Positions 33,847 to 46,923 of a stretch of DNA of 64,000 bases are shown here, one piece after another. The translations under genes were made by a program, and so were the position numbers. The notes under the pieces are model-generated. The model had not been told where the DNA came from. It did no database searches and worked only from the letters and a program-made list of their open reading frames with translations. This stretch comes from Ignavibacteriales bacterium (GTDB taxonomy: Bacteria > Bacteroidota > Ignavibacteria > Ignavibacteriales > Ignavibacteriaceae). Numbering within the stretch: the first letter of the stretch is position 1; the number at the start of each line of letters is the position of its first letter. The stretch spans positions 1,178,001 through 1,242,000 of the forward strand of contig JADJEI010000001.1 of NCBI GenBank assembly GCA_016709155.1. The letters are read 5' to 3'.

Positions 33847-35976
33847 CTACTTTACTGCCGATTGATTATTTGCTTTAATATCTTTGCCAAGCCTTTGCAG
33901 GTAAGCAATCAAAGCGATTATTTCTTTATCAGGTTCAGCAGGTGCGCCGGCATTTTGCAAGTCAGTGGCAATTTCTTCTGCCTGTTTAACTAAATCATCA
34001 TTTGCAATATTTTCATATCCTTCCGGATAAGGAACACCAAGTGATCTCATTGCATTTATCTTTGCCGCAGTAGTGGTAGTGTTCAAAGTATTTTCGATCA
34101 GCCAGGGATAATTTGGCATAATGGATCCTGGAGACATTGAAGTGGGATTTTCCATGTGCAGGTAGTGCCACAAGTTCGGATACTTCCCTCCTTCGCGCTG
34201 CAAATCCGGTCCTGTACGTTTTGATCCCCACAAAAATGGATGATCGAAAACAAATTCACCGGCTTTTGAATATTCCCCATATCGCTCTGTTTCAGATCTG
34301 AATGGTCGAATCATTTGGGAGTGGCAGCTGTTGCATGCTTCTCTGATGTAAATATCACGCCCCTGCAGCTCAAGGGGGGTATAAGGATTTACACTTGCAA
34401 TTGTTGGAATATTGGACTTGACAAGAAAAGTGGGAATAAATTCAACAAGTCCGCCAATTAGAATAACGACTAAAGCTGTTATAGTAAAATAAATTGGTTT
34501 TCCTTCAAGCCAGCGATGTCTTGTTCCTTTTTTGAAAGGATCATTGAATGGATGAAGAGCAGGAGCTTCGGCTTCTTCTTCAGCAAGAAACGATCCCTGC
34601 TTGATTGTTTTATAAACATTATATACTAATAAAACAACTCCTGTTAGGTAGAGAGTACCGCCGATAGCTCGTATAATATACATCGGAATAATCTGAAGTG
34701 TAGTTTCAAGAAAATTTGGATATTGAAGAACACCGAGATCAGTAAATTGTTTCCACATTAATGACTGGGCAATTCCTGACCAGTACATTGACGAAGCATA
34801 AAACACAATCCCAAGTACTCCAATCCAAAAATGGATGTTGGCAAGTTTCTTTGAATAAAGTTCAGTTCGCCAAAGTCTCGGGATCAACCAATACAATACT
34901 CCAAATGTTAAAAATCCATTCCAGCCTAAAGCTCCAATATGAACATGAGCAACAATGTAATCAGTATAATGTACAATGGCATTTACATTCTTAAGTGACA
35001 TCATCGGACCTTCAAAGGTTGACATACCGTAAGCTGTGACCGCTACAACTAAGAATTTCAATATTGGATCTTGCCGAACCCTATCCCAAGCTCCTCTTAA
35101 AGTAAGCAGTCCGTTTATCATTCCCCCCCAGCTTGGGGCAATAAGCATTATTGAAAATACAGTGCCTAATGATTGTGCCCAATCAGGTAAAGCTGTGTAT
35201 AGAAGGTGGTGGGGACCAGCCCAGATGTAGAGAAATATCAATGCCCAAAAATGAATAATGGATAACCTGTATGAATAGATTGGTCTATTGGCTGCTTTCG
35301 GCATAAAATAGTACATCAAACCCAAATAGGGAGTTGTTAAGAAAAATGCTACTGCGTTATGCCCGTACCACCACTGAACCAATGCATCTTGAACACCGGC
35401 ATAAACCGGGTAGCTCTTTAAAAATGTTACCGGTAATTCAATTGAATTTGTAATATGGAGAACGGCTACTGTAACCCAGGTTGCAAGATAAAACCAAATT
35501 GCAACGTAGATATGACTTTCTCTCCTTTTAATTATAGTTCCAATCATATTTATACCAAAGACAACCCAGATTAAAGTGATAGCAATATCAATGGGCCATT
35601 CAAGCTCAGCATATTCTTTGCTTGTGGTAATTCCAAGAGGAAGTGTAATAGCTGCTGCAACTATGATTGACTGCCATCCCCAAAAATGTATCTTGCTTAG
35701 AAGTTTACTAAACATTGGTGCTTTACACAGCCGTGGCAGCGAGTAGTATATTCCCATAAAAATTGCATTGCCAACAAAAGCAAAAATGACTGCATTTGTA
35801 TGGAGTGGTCTGATTCGACCGAAAGTCAAAAAAGGAATATTAAAATTAAGCGAGGGGGCAAATAGCTGCGAAGCGATCAGCAAACCCACAATCATTCCAA
35901 TCACTCCCCAAAAGATCGATGCTAAAGCAAAGTTCTTTACTATTTTGTTGTCGTAATAGAACTTCTCTAACTCCAT
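33847..35976 (-). CDS. ccoNO: cbb3-type cytochrome c oxidase, fused CcoN-CcoO subunit
   Basis: A 709-residue fusion of catalytic subunit I with the monohaem cytochrome c subunit II. Residues 1-470 are CcoN, with about twelve helices. Haem and copper histidines are visible in RIRPLHTNAVIFAF, QWWYGHNAVAFFLT and DYIVAHVHIGALGWNG. Residues about 490-709 are CcoO, with an anchor helix, IREACNSCHSQMIRPFRSE (haem site CNSCH near 545) and PGSIMPNYPWL (axial methionine). The enzyme reduces oxygen with high affinity and pumps protons. Fusions of this kind are typical of Bacteroidota and Chlorobi relatives. It is the core of the complete operon here. Confidence 0.96.
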   Translation of the reverse strand: MELEKFYYDNKIVKNFALASIFWGVIGMIVGLLIASQLFAPSLNFNIPFLTFGRIRPLHTNAVIFAFVGNAIFMGIYYSLPRLCKAPMFSKLLSKIHFWGWQSIIVAAAITLPLGITTSKEYAELEWPIDIAITLIWVVFGINMIGTIIKRRESHIYVAIWFYLATWVTVAVLHITNSIELPVTFLKSYPVYAGVQDALVQWWYGHNAVAFFLTTPYLGLMYYFMPKAANRPIYSYRLSIIHFWALIFLYIWAGPHHLLYTALPDWAQSLGTVFSIMLIAPSWGGMINGLLTLRGAWDRVRQDPILKFLVVAVTAYGMSTFEGPMMSLKNVNAIVHYTDYIVAHVHIGALGWNGFLTFGVLYWLIPRLWRTELYSKKLANIHFWIGVLGIVFYASSMYWSGIAQSLMWKQFTDLGVLQYPNFLETTLQIIPMYIIRAIGGTLYLTGVVLLVYNVYKTIKQGSFLAEEEAEAPALHPFNDPFKKGTRHRWLEGKPIYFTITALVVILIGGLVEFIPTFLVKSNIPTIASVNPYTPLELQGRDIYIREACNSCHSQMIRPFRSETERYGEYSKAGEFVFDHPFLWGSKRTGPDLQREGGKYPNLWHYLHMENPTSMSPGSIMPNYPWLIENTLNTTTTAAKINAMRSLGVPYPEGYENIANDDLVKQAEEIATDLQNAGAPAEPDKEIIALIAYLQRLGKDIKANNQSAVK

Positions 35977-36011
35977 ATTTTCTCCTTATTGAACTGAAAG
36001 AATATTTTTTA

Positions 36012-36182
36012 TTAATTGATTTTATTGTCCGATTTATTTTTGTTTTTATCTTCAAAAAGCATTCTGATTGAGGGTGTATATGTGTCATCGTACTGTCCGC
36101 TTTTTACAGCCCACAAGAACAAAATCAAAAAACCTAATGCAACAAATACGCTTATTAAAATCAATACCGCTATGACCGAGAT
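36012..36182 (-). CDS. ccoS: cbb3 oxidase assembly protein CcoS, probable ATC start
   Basis: A frame of about 56 residues between ccoI and ccoNO. It has one membrane helix (residues about 2-25) and the family hallmark WAVKSGQYDDTYTPSIRMLF. CcoS is needed for cofactor insertion into the oxidase. No ATG, GTG or well-placed TTG gives the full helix. The family usually opens MSVI, and the codon directly before SVI is ATC at 36182, with AGAGAGG six bases upstream. A rare ATC start is therefore proposed; a TTG further in would cut the helix. It overlaps the end of ccoI. Confidence 0.8.
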   Translation of the reverse strand: MSVIAVLILISVFVALGFLILFLWAVKSGQYDDTYTPSIRMLFEDKNKNKSDNKIN

Positions 36183-38596
36183 AATAAACCTCTCTTTCTT
36201 GCAATTAAATTTGTTGATAGAGTTGCAATTACTACAGCGGTAATTGAACTTAGCGGCATTAAAATCGCCGCAAGCAAAGGTGTTAGTAACCCCTGCAATG
36301 CAATGCTTAATCCAAAAAGATTGTAAGCAATTGATACAGCAAAATTAAACAAAATTATTTTAACGCTCGTTCGGCTAAACTGAATAAATTCAGATAATTT
36401 TATTAATTGACTGCCCGCAAGAATTGCATCGCAAGCGGGTGAGAAAGTATTTATATCCTCGGTTACAGCAATTCCAACGCTTGCCGCGCTTAATGCACCA
36501 GCATCATTTAATCCATCCCCCACCATTAAAACATTTCTATTTGATGAGCGTAATTTCTTAATAAATGCAAGTTTGTTTTGAGGTGAATGATTAAACATCA
36601 ACTTGCTATCTGAAGCAAAATATTTTTTGAGATTTTCCCTTTCACTTTCATTATCTCCCGAAAGTAAAAACAAACTAAATTTTTTACCCAATTTTTTAAG
36701 AGTGTTTTCAATACCAGATCTGTATTGATTTTTTATTACAAAATATCCGAGCACTGCATCATTGATGGAGACATAAACTCTTGTGCTTTCTATTCCGGAA
36801 GAGTCATTTATCTGAGTTGTATCAACCTCAACAAATTTTTTAGAACCAGCTTTAACTATATTCCCGTAAATTTTCCCCGAGAGCCCGCTGCCAGTATGTT
36901 CCTCAAATTCTTGAACCTCCAAATGGCGCTCAGTATTTATTGAATCAAAAATTCTTTTGCTCAAAGGATGGGTTGAATTCCTAACCAAAGAGCGAACCAT
37001 TTCTAACTGGAATTCATTCAATTGATTGCCAACAAACTTAACTTCAGATTTAGAAGTCTGTGTGATTGTTCCGGTTTTATCAAATACAATCGCATCAATT
37101 TTCGAAAGCTCTTCAACAACTTGAGCGTTCTTCAAATAAAAATTATTCCGCCCAAAAATTCTCATCGTATTGCCGAGAGTGAACGGTGTTGAAAGGGCAA
37201 GCGCACAGGGACATGCGACAATCAATACAGCAGTTAAAACATTCCAGCTTAATGCCGGGTCAATTGTGAACCAATAAGCAAATCCTGCAACTGCAATTAT
37301 AAGTATCGCAATGGTAAAGTATTTGCTAATCATGTCTGATAGTGTTGCGAAATTGCTCTCAGAATTTTTAATAAAAGAGTCATTATTCCAAAGTTGAGTT
37401 AAATAACTCTGAGAAACTTCCCTGATAACTTCGAGTTCGATAGTGCCGCCAGCTTGTCTTCCACCAGCATAGATTAGTTCGCCCGAAACTTTTTTGATTG
37501 GTACAGATTCACCAGTAACGAAGCTGTAATCAATATTCCCCTCCCCATTAAAAAGTATAGCATCAGCAGGGATAATTTCATTCTTCCTGATGATTATCCG
37601 ATTACCCACGCGAAGATTTGCAACTGGAATTGTTTTCTCTATGTTGTCGATTTTTATTGTCACTCCCAGTGGGAAGTATGATTTGTAACTTCTTTCAAAA
37701 TTTAGTGAGTCATAAGTTTTCTGTTGAAATAATTTCCCGATTAAAAGGAAAAAAACTAACCCCGTAAGTGAGTCAAAATATCCTGCTCCATGAGTAATAA
37801 ATATTTCATAAATGCTTCGAATAAATATCACTATAATTCCGACTGATATTGGGAAATCAATATTAATAACTTTTTTCTTTAAACTTCTATAAGCTGATAG
37901 AAAGTATTCTGTTGCTGAATAGAAAAAAACCGGTAGTGCTAATATTAAATTCAGGTAGGCAAAAATTTGACGATAGAAGAATTCCGATTTGTCAATTGAT
38001 AAATATTCGGGAAAGCTAAGCAGCATAATATTCCCAAAACTGAAAGCTGCAACTCCAATTTTAAAATATAATTTATTACTTACAGAAGGTTTGTTGTACC
38101 CTTGCGTTGATTCTATATTCAACTGGGGCTCGTACCCAATTGAGGCTAATAGCGCAACTATATTTTTTAAACTGCTTTCATTATTAGCAAATCTTATGTT
38201 CAATTTCTTTTTTAGAAAATCAACCCTGGAATCTAATATAGCTGAGTTTATTTTAGACAAATTTTCCAGTAACCAGATACAGGAGCTGCAGTGCATCTGT
38301 GGAATACTGAATGTTACTGTGGTGATATTCTCATCCTTAAAATCAATTAATTTCGATTGAATTAAGGAATCATCAAGGTAGTCAAGTTTTCGCAGGTTTA
38401 GATCGGAAAGAGTTATCCCGGGAGATTTTTCCAAATCATAATAATTACAAAGTTTGTTTTGATCTAATAACTCATAAACCGTCTTACATCCATTGCAGCA
38501 AAAAGCTTTATCATCAATTAAGATTGAATCGTCAATGCAATGTTCTCCGCAGTGATAACAAATCAGTTCCTTTTGAATTTGTTCTGGTGCTGGCAT
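36170..38596 (-). CDS. ccoI: Copper-transporting P-type ATPase CcoI/FixI
   Basis: An 808-residue P1B-type ATPase. A cysteine-rich N-terminus (CYHCGEHC then CCNGCKTVYELL) and an HMA domain with MHCSSCIWLLENL bind the metal. Eight helices carry the ion-path motif VACPCALALSTP. DKTGTIT is the phosphorylation site, and MVGDGLNDAGALSAASVGIA the hinge. In cbb3 operons this pump exports copper to the periplasm for the oxidase. The cysteine-rich domain before the HMA domain is a FixI mark. The gene leads the operon and overlaps ccoS by 13 bases. Confidence 0.94.
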   Translation of the reverse strand: MPAPEQIQKELICYHCGEHCIDDSILIDDKAFCCNGCKTVYELLDQNKLCNYYDLEKSPGITLSDLNLRKLDYLDDSLIQSKLIDFKDENITTVTFSIPQMHCSSCIWLLENLSKINSAILDSRVDFLKKKLNIRFANNESSLKNIVALLASIGYEPQLNIESTQGYNKPSVSNKLYFKIGVAAFSFGNIMLLSFPEYLSIDKSEFFYRQIFAYLNLILALPVFFYSATEYFLSAYRSLKKKVINIDFPISVGIIVIFIRSIYEIFITHGAGYFDSLTGLVFFLLIGKLFQQKTYDSLNFERSYKSYFPLGVTIKIDNIEKTIPVANLRVGNRIIIRKNEIIPADAILFNGEGNIDYSFVTGESVPIKKVSGELIYAGGRQAGGTIELEVIREVSQSYLTQLWNNDSFIKNSESNFATLSDMISKYFTIAILIIAVAGFAYWFTIDPALSWNVLTAVLIVACPCALALSTPFTLGNTMRIFGRNNFYLKNAQVVEELSKIDAIVFDKTGTITQTSKSEVKFVGNQLNEFQLEMVRSLVRNSTHPLSKRIFDSINTERHLEVQEFEEHTGSGLSGKIYGNIVKAGSKKFVEVDTTQINDSSGIESTRVYVSINDAVLGYFVIKNQYRSGIENTLKKLGKKFSLFLLSGDNESERENLKKYFASDSKLMFNHSPQNKLAFIKKLRSSNRNVLMVGDGLNDAGALSAASVGIAVTEDINTFSPACDAILAGSQLIKLSEFIQFSRTSVKIILFNFAVSIAYNLFGLSIALQGLLTPLLAAILMPLSSITAVVIATLSTNLIARKRGLLSRS

Positions 38597-38804
38597 TAAG
38601 TAAACATACTAAAAATGAGAGTTACAAAAGTTTAGCTTTGTTTTCACATAAATGAAAAATATTTGGTTAATAAATATAGCAGATTAAAAAATCCGATTTA
38701 TAAAAATTTTCAAGAACACTAAAAATTTTCTGCCAATATAAAAAACGCTAAGTGATTCAATTCTCAGAAAATAGAACTTAGGTATAAAAAATCTTTGCGT
38801 GAAA

Positions 38805-39269
38805 TTAAAAATCAGTTTTCAAAATCATTAAAACTACTGCGACCCAAGGAGATAGAGTTGCAACCGTACCCCATAAATCCCATTGTTTTGATAACTTAGA
38901 ATATTCATCCCAACTAAATAGTTTTTCATTCGAACACAAAACTAAAATTTTCTTTTGCAAAGGAATTACTTTAGCCATAAAAACCACAGCAGATATGAAA
39001 TACAAAATCAATGATAGAAATATCCAATCTGTTTCCAAAAAATTATAACCTGCATGTCCGGCAGCTCCAATTCCGAATACTAAAAGAAGTATAACGCCGG
39101 GCATAGTAAAATATTTATCAGCCTTTTGGATTGCTTCAAAAGTTTCAGCAATTCTTAATCTGTCCTTGCCCTGGTCAGCTCGCGATTTCCAAAAAGGAAC
39201 AATTGTAATATTTCCTAAGAAAATAATTGAAGTAATAACGAGCACAAGTTTTAAAATCAGATACACCAT
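38805..39269 (-). CDS. DUF2269-like integral membrane protein
   Basis: A 154-residue protein with four predicted membrane helices (about 2-22, 52-72, 80-102 and 132-150). It contains FLGNITIVPFWKSRAD near the first helix and MPGVILLLVFGIGAAGHAGY, which fit the DUF2269 family of predicted membrane proteins. No function is known. It lies alone between the cbb3 operon and the rRNA operon, on the same strand; the rRNA terminator comes shortly before its start, so it needs its own promoter. Confidence 0.75.
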   Translation of the reverse strand: MVYLILKLVLVITSIIFLGNITIVPFWKSRADQGKDRLRIAETFEAIQKADKYFTMPGVILLLVFGIGAAGHAGYNFLETDWIFLSLILYFISAVVFMAKVIPLQKKILVLCSNEKLFSWDEYSKLSKQWDLWGTVATLSPWVAVVLMILKTDF

Positions 39270-39310
39270 AATTCTTCTATCTCCATTTAATAAAATAATA
39301 AACTTTAAAA

Positions 39311-39339
39311 TAAAAAACCCCGCTTATAAAAACGGGGTT
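39311..39339 (-). terminator. Rho-independent terminator of the rRNA operon
   Basis: On the minus strand AACCCCG and CGGGGTT pair around a 10-base loop. They are followed by TTTTTTATTTT. The hairpin begins 13 bases after the 5S gene. Confidence 0.85.
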
Positions 39340-39352
39340 ATAAAATAAATTT

Positions 39353-39464
<112 letters not shown>

Positions 39465-39655
39465 AATTTAAACTTGATTGCATTTAGCAAACTCAATAAA
39501 AAGAAAGCTGGTAGAGCGAGTCTAACAAAGCATAGATAGATCTGTATATAAAATAATTGATTAAGCCTCACGACTTATTAGTACTGCTCGGCTGAATTCC
39601 TTACGGAACTTGCACCTGCAGCCTATCAACCTCGTAATCTCCGAGGAGTCTTTAG

Positions 39656-39671
39656 TCCCGATAAATCGGGA
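39656..39671. repeat. Palindrome TCCCGATAAATCGGGA in a 23S helix tip, copy 1
   Basis: Perfect 7-base arms TCCCGAT and ATCGGGA surround AA. It lies near the 3' end of 23S in a helix that varies between bacteria. It is identical to 41919-41934. Confidence 0.8.
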
Positions 39672-39843
39672 GGGATACCTAATCTTGAAGCGTGCTTCGT
39701 GCTTAGATGCTTTCAGCGCTTATCACAACCGTATATAGCTACCCAGCGATGCCACTGGCGTGACAACTGGTGCACTAGAGATACGTTCACTTCGGTCCTC
39801 TCGTACTAGAAGCGACCCTTCTCAAGTATCCTTCGCCCGCATA

Positions 39844-39885
<42 letters not shown>

Positions 39886-39913
39886 ACGTACCGCTTTAAT
39901 TGGCGAACAGCCA

Positions 39914-39973
<60 letters not shown>

Positions 39974-39999
39974 TACCGTCGATATGAACTCTTGGGTAA

Positions 40000-40033
<34 letters not shown>

Positions 40034-40192
40034 TTTGAGCGACGGCACTTCCATTCGCAGCCGTCGGATCACTAACTCCTGCTTTCGCACCTGCTCGACT
40101 TGTAAGTCTCGCAGTCAAGCTCCCTTTTGCGTTTACACTCGCCGCACGATTACCAACCGTGCTGAGGGAACCTTTGAGAGCCTCCGTTACAT

Positions 40193-40228
<36 letters not shown>

Positions 40229-40480
40229 AACACTGTTCCTGATCCTGATTCAAGGACCGAGGTTAGAATCCAAATAAAGCAAGGGTGGTATTTCACCGTT
40301 GGCTCCACCGAAACTAGCGTCCCGGCTTCAAAGCCTCCCACCTATGCTACACATACTTTACCCGAACCCAATGTTAGGGTGCAGTAAAGGTGCACGGGGT
40401 CTTTCCGTCCATATGCGGGTAACCGGCGTCTTCACCGGTACCACAATTTCACCGAGCCCGTGGTTGAGACAGTGCCCAAA

Positions 40481-40565
<85 letters not shown>

Positions 40566-41918
40566 TGGGGCTTCGATTCAATGCTTCTCTTGCGATAACA
40601 TCTCCTCTTAACCTTCCAGCACCGGGCAGGTGTCAGTCCCTATACATCGTCTTGATTGACTTCGCAGAGACATGTGTTTTTGTTAAACAGTCGCTTGGGC
40701 CATTTTACTGTGGCCTTATTCAGCTTTGCTTGTACAGCATTACTTACTAAAGGCACCCCTTATCCCGAAGTTACGCAGTCAGTTTGCCGAGTTCCTTAAC
40801 CACGGCTCACTCGAGCACCTTAGTATATTCAACTCATCTACCTGTGTCGGTTTGCGGTACGATCTGATATGCAACTCTTGTACGAAGATTTTCTCGGCAG
40901 TATGCTTACGACCAGTTTGTGTCCTAGGGACTCCCATTTGCGTCTCGGTCTTAAGAAGATACGGATTTGCCTGCATCTTCAACCTACGCGCTTAGACCAC
41001 CTAATCCAACAGGCGGCTGGTCTTCACTTCTGCGTCACTCCTTACAATTCTTAGTCGCTACACACCAGGTACAGGAATATTAACCTGTTTTCCATCACCT
41101 ACGCCTTTCAGCCTCGGCTTAGGGATCGACTAACCCTGAGATGACTAACATTGCTCAGGAAACCTTAGATTTTCGGTGTGCCGATTTTTCATCGGCATTA
41201 TCGTTACTTATGCCAACATTTGCTTTTCTATTCGCTCCAGCATGGCTCGCACCACACCTTCAATGCAGATAGAATGTTCCTCTACCCCCCGCAAAGCGGG
41301 GTCATAACTTCGGCAAGTAGTTTAAGTCCCGTACATTGTCGACGCCGAGTCGCTAGACTAGTGAGCTATTACGCACTCTTTAAATGAATGGCTGCTTCTA
41401 AGCCAACATCCTAGTTGTCTAAGCAACTCAACATCCTTTCTCTGTTAACTACTATTTAGGGGCCTTAGTTGATGATCTGGGTTGTTTCCCTTTTGGCAAT
41501 GAAGCTTATCCCCCACTGCCTGACTCCCGAGAAACATGTAAACGGAATTCGGAGTTTGTCTGGGTTTGGTACCGTTGTGACGGCCCTAGCCCAATCAGTG
41601 CTCTACCTCCGCTACACTATAACTCGAGGCTAGCCCTAAAGCTATTTCGAGGAATACGAGCTATTTCCGAGTTTGGTTGGCCTTTCGCTCCTACCCTTAC
41701 CTCATCCAAGCGGTTTTCAACCCACATTAGTTCGGACCTCCACCCCGTTTTACCGGGGCTTCATCCTGGACAAGGGTAGATCACACGGTTTCGCGTCTAC
41801 CGCACGTTACTTAGTCGCCCGATTAGGACTTGCTTTCGCTTCGGCTCCGTTTCTTAAAAACTTAACCTGGCAACGTACGAGTAACTCGTTGGCTCATTAT
41901 CCAGAAGGCACGCTGTCA

Positions 41919-41934
41919 TCCCGATAAATCGGGA
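41919..41934. repeat. Palindrome TCCCGATAAATCGGGA in a 23S helix tip, copy 2
   Basis: This 16-base word is identical to 39656-39671. It sits in the hairpin that in E. coli I recall as GGGAGCACGC...GCGTGTGACTGCG, with its tip replaced. Confidence 0.8.
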
Positions 41935-41943
41935 CTCCAACTG

Positions 41944-41978
<35 letters not shown>

Positions 41979-42649
41979 TCCGGCTAGGAGTGCTTTTCAC
42001 CTTTCCCTCACGGTACTTATTCGCTATCGGTTACGAGAGAGTATTTAGTCTTAGGAGATGGTTCTCCCGGATTCCCACAAAATTCCACTTACTTCGTGGT
42101 ACTTGGGAACACTTTTCAAAGAGTTGTACTATTTTTGCTTACAGGACTATCACCTTCTATGGTTAAACTTTCCAAAATATTCAGCTAATAATACAATTTG
42201 TAACTCTTCGGCTTATTAGTAATTCAGCCTAAAAATGCCCCGCGACACCGCTAACACAACGGTTACTTCCTTTAACATGTTAGACGGTTTAGACCGATTC
42301 CTTTTCGCTCGCCACTACTAGGGAAATCGCTATTGCTTTATTTTCCACCAGGTACTTAGATGTTTCAGTTCCCTGGGTTGTCTTCACACAACCTATGAAT
42401 TCAGTTGCGGATGTCCCGACATTACTCGAGACGGGTTATCCCATTCGGAGATCCACGGGTCTTAGGCTATTTCCGCCTGTCCGTGGCATATCGCAGGTAG
42501 TCGCGTCCTTCATAGACTTCTCGTACCAAGGCATCCACCGTATGCCCTTAGTAACTTAATCAAAATTTTTATACACAGATAAATTTGTGCTTTTTGTTAT
42601 TAGACTCAGTAAAACATTTGGATAATCCATTTGTTTTTACTCTACCATA

Positions 42650-42663
42650 CTTTCAAAGAACAT
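42650..42663 (-). promoter_or_regulatory. boxA-like antitermination site before 23S
   Basis: The minus strand reads ATGTTCTTTGAAAG. The same 14 bases occur before 16S at 44607-44620. Such boxA sites bind NusB/NusE to prevent early termination in rRNA operons. Confidence 0.65.
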
Positions 42664-42693
42664 TGTTCAAATAAAGAGAACAAAAACTTGTTG

Positions 42694-42766
42694 TGGAGCT
42701 AATCGGGATCGAACCGATAACCTCCGCCTTGCAAGGGCGGCGCTCTCCCAATTGAGCTATAGCCCC
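42694..42766 (-). tRNA. tRNA-Ala (anticodon TGC)
   Basis: A 73-base cloverleaf: acceptor GGGGCTA/TAGCTCC, D-arm GCTCAATTGGGAGAGC, anticodon arm CCGCCCTTGCAAGGGCGG with TGC, and T-arm ATCGGTTCGATCCCGAT. The 3' CCA is not encoded (CAA follows). It lies in the 16S-23S spacer. Confidence 0.95.
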
Positions 42767-42818
42767 AAAATTAAAATGATTTTGGGGATTGACCATATTA
42801 GAGCAGTTTCACCCGAAG

Positions 42819-42892
<74 letters not shown>

Positions 42893-42980
42893 AGGTTCTA
42901 AAAGAGAACTAAAAGCCATAATAGGCTCGGGAAAAAAAGAAGAGTGAGTGTGTTGCAGTCAGAAAACAGTTCTGATTACT

Positions 42981-44533
<1,553 letters not shown>

Positions 44534-44606
44534 GTTTAATTTTATGTAATCTTGGCTTTTGTTCGCTTATTGAAACCGTTTAACTGACTGGTTAAACGCA
44601 CTCACT

Positions 44607-44620
44607 CTTTCAAAGAACAT
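44607..44620 (-). promoter_or_regulatory. boxA-like antitermination site in the 16S leader
   Basis: The minus strand reads ATGTTCTTTGAAAG, identical to 42650-42663 before 23S. It lies about 75 bases before 16S and just after the promoter. Confidence 0.65.
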
Positions 44621-44638
44621 TTAATAAAAATTGGGTTA

Positions 44639-44669
44639 CAAATGTAGGATATTACTTACTGAAAGTCAA
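44639..44669 (-). promoter_or_regulatory. rRNA operon promoter
   Basis: On the minus strand TTGACT (44664-44669) and TACATT (44641-44646) are 17 bases apart. The second box extends to TACATTTG (44639-44646), fitting the TAnnTTTG pattern of Bacteroidota promoters. It lies about 105 bases before 16S. Confidence 0.7.
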
Positions 44670-44866
44670 TAAGTAATTAATTTTTATCATACATCAATGA
44701 TTCAAATTTTTAAGAACTATTATAAAATAGACTTACAAAAATAGACTTTTGAATATTAAAGTCAAGTAGTTTTAAAATAAATCTTTCGATGAAGTTGTTT
44801 TCATTTTATAAATCGAGTTTTATATCCTAAAAGTTGTTAACGTAAAATTTATGTTTTTGATTTAAT

Positions 44867-46923
44867 TTAACACTTAATCCTTACATCCACAGCGTAGATT
44901 TTATTATCTGCGGTAACAAATAATGGGTTCAAATCCACTTCTGTAATTTCCTTGTGATTGACCATCATTTGAGCAAGATTTTTTATCGCAGATTTTATTG
45001 CATTCATATCTGCTGGTTCTTCTCCTCGAACACCTTGAATTATTTTACCAATCTTTGTCGAGTTAATCATTTCATAAATATCATTATCGGTTAGATAGGC
45101 AGAGCGCATTACTGTATCATCAATGTATTCAACATATTTACCGCCAGAGCCGAACATTATCATTGGACCGAAGCTTAAATCTCGAAATGCTCCGATTAAT
45201 AGTTCAAACTTTGTTATCAAAAAAGGTTGAATGAGAAATAAATTAATCGGGATATTTTTTGAGTGAAAATTCATTAACATTTTTTCCGCTGTTTTTATTA
45301 ATTCTGATTTTGTCTTAATGTTTAACTCAACACCATTCAATTCAGTTTTATGGATTATTTTATCACCAATTCCTTTTATCACTATAGGGAAGTTAAAATC
45401 TTTATTCTTCAGTTCCTCAAAACTTAATATTTCATTGTTGATTAATGGCAGCTTATAGTACTCACACAATTCTGCTATTTCACTTGTGGATAAAAACTTT
45501 CCCAGCTTTTTATTTAATGTAAAATTTTTTGTTTTTGCATCTTTTTTAATTCTACCATTATTTGATTTTTATTTTGAAACTTTAACAAATTATTAATAAC
45601 AACCGCCGGATCTTCGGGTCTCTTAAATAAAGGTCGCTTTGATTTTGATTCGGTTCGGTACTCCTGCCAAAATTCTGGTAACGGCATTACAACCTGAAAA
45701 ATTGGCTTTTCAGATTTAATGTCATTGATCTCTTCAATAACTGAAAGGGCTTTAACCATTATTGGTTCAACAAAAACTGAAATTACCGTATCCACATTTT
45801 TATCCCCTATAAGAATTTCGTTTACAGCTTTAAACTGTTCAGCGCTACCGCCTGGGAGTAAATCAACAGGATTATTTACACTCCCTTCACGATGAACGAT
45901 ATCCCTTAGCTTTCTTTTTGTTTCTGGGGATAGTTCCGCAAGTGCAAGATTGTTTTTTTCAAGTGTATCAACTGTTAGAATTGCTGGTCCCCCGGCATTC
46001 GTAACTACTGCAACTCGATTTCCTCTCGGTGCTGGAAAATCTTCAAATCCTTTGGCACTGTTAAACATATCATTTAAATCATCCGCGCGAATAATTCCAA
46101 ACTGAGTTAAGATTGCATCAACCACCTTGTCACTGCTGCCAAGAGCGCCTGTGTGTGATGAGGCGGCTTTTATTCCACTCGAAGTTCTCCCCCCCTTAAG
46201 AACAATAACCGGTTTTATAATTTTATCTTCAATAAAATATTTAATGAACTTCTCGCCATCAACAAAACTTTCTAAGTAATAAGTTATCACACTTACATCT
46301 TTACAGTTCTGCCAGTATTCTAAAAGATCATTTTCATTTATATCAGCTTTGTTACCAACGCTTATAAATTGTCCAAATCGAATATCAGTTTCGCGCAATG
46401 AATTTAGTACTGCGGCGCCAATGGCTCCACTTTGCGAACAAAAAGCCATAGTCCCTTTTTGTGGTTCTTCAGCAACAAATGTTGCATTCATTTTAATTGA
46501 TGGAAGCGCATTAATAATTCCCATACAATTTGGACCAACCATTCTTGCTTTGGATTCTCGTATAAATTTTAGAATTCTCTTCTCGGCTTCAGCACCAGCC
46601 TCACCTGTTTCTTTAAATCCAGCCGTAATAAGAATGATTGCCTCAATTTTTTTTCTAATTAGTTCTTTTAATGTTTCTTCAACAAATTGTTTTGGCACCA
46701 TTACAATCGCAAGATCAATTCGATAATTTATATCGCTTATCGTTGGATAGCATCTGTAACCAAGAATTTCCTCTGTTTTGGGATTTACAAGTGCAAGATC
46801 ACCTGTAAATCCATATTGTTTGACTGATTTTGTTAATTCGTAACCAAGGCTTTTAGGTTTTGAAGATGCACCCACGATGCAAATTGATTTAGGGTAGAAA
46901 AAAGAATCGAACAAACTGGACAT
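44867..46923 (-). CDS. ADP-forming acyl-CoA (acetyl-CoA) synthetase, alpha-beta fusion, apparent frameshift
   Basis: About 685 residues if repaired, from ATG at 46923 (MSSLFDSFFYP) with AAAGGGA upstream. The alpha part has a CoA-binding domain (SICIVGASSKPKSLGYEL), two CoA-ligase-like domains, MVGPNCMGIIN, and the catalytic-histidine region ASSHTGAL. The beta part is an ATP-grasp domain with FPIVIKGIGDKIIHKTELNGV and EVDLNPLF. The enzyme turns acyl-CoA, ADP and phosphate into acid, CoA and ATP. The frames break at a run of A6 and T4 (plus strand 45521-45530). One extra base restores KNFTLNKKLGKFLS and an exact multiple of three, so a homopolymer error is likely. Two separate subunits are the alternative. 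Confidence 0.82.

Noticed and set aside
44867..45530. Separate beta subunit gene of the ADP-forming synthetase
   Set aside because: The beta frame is open upstream to the end of the alpha frame without a good start codon, and one added base joins them. A fused protein with a sequence error fits better.
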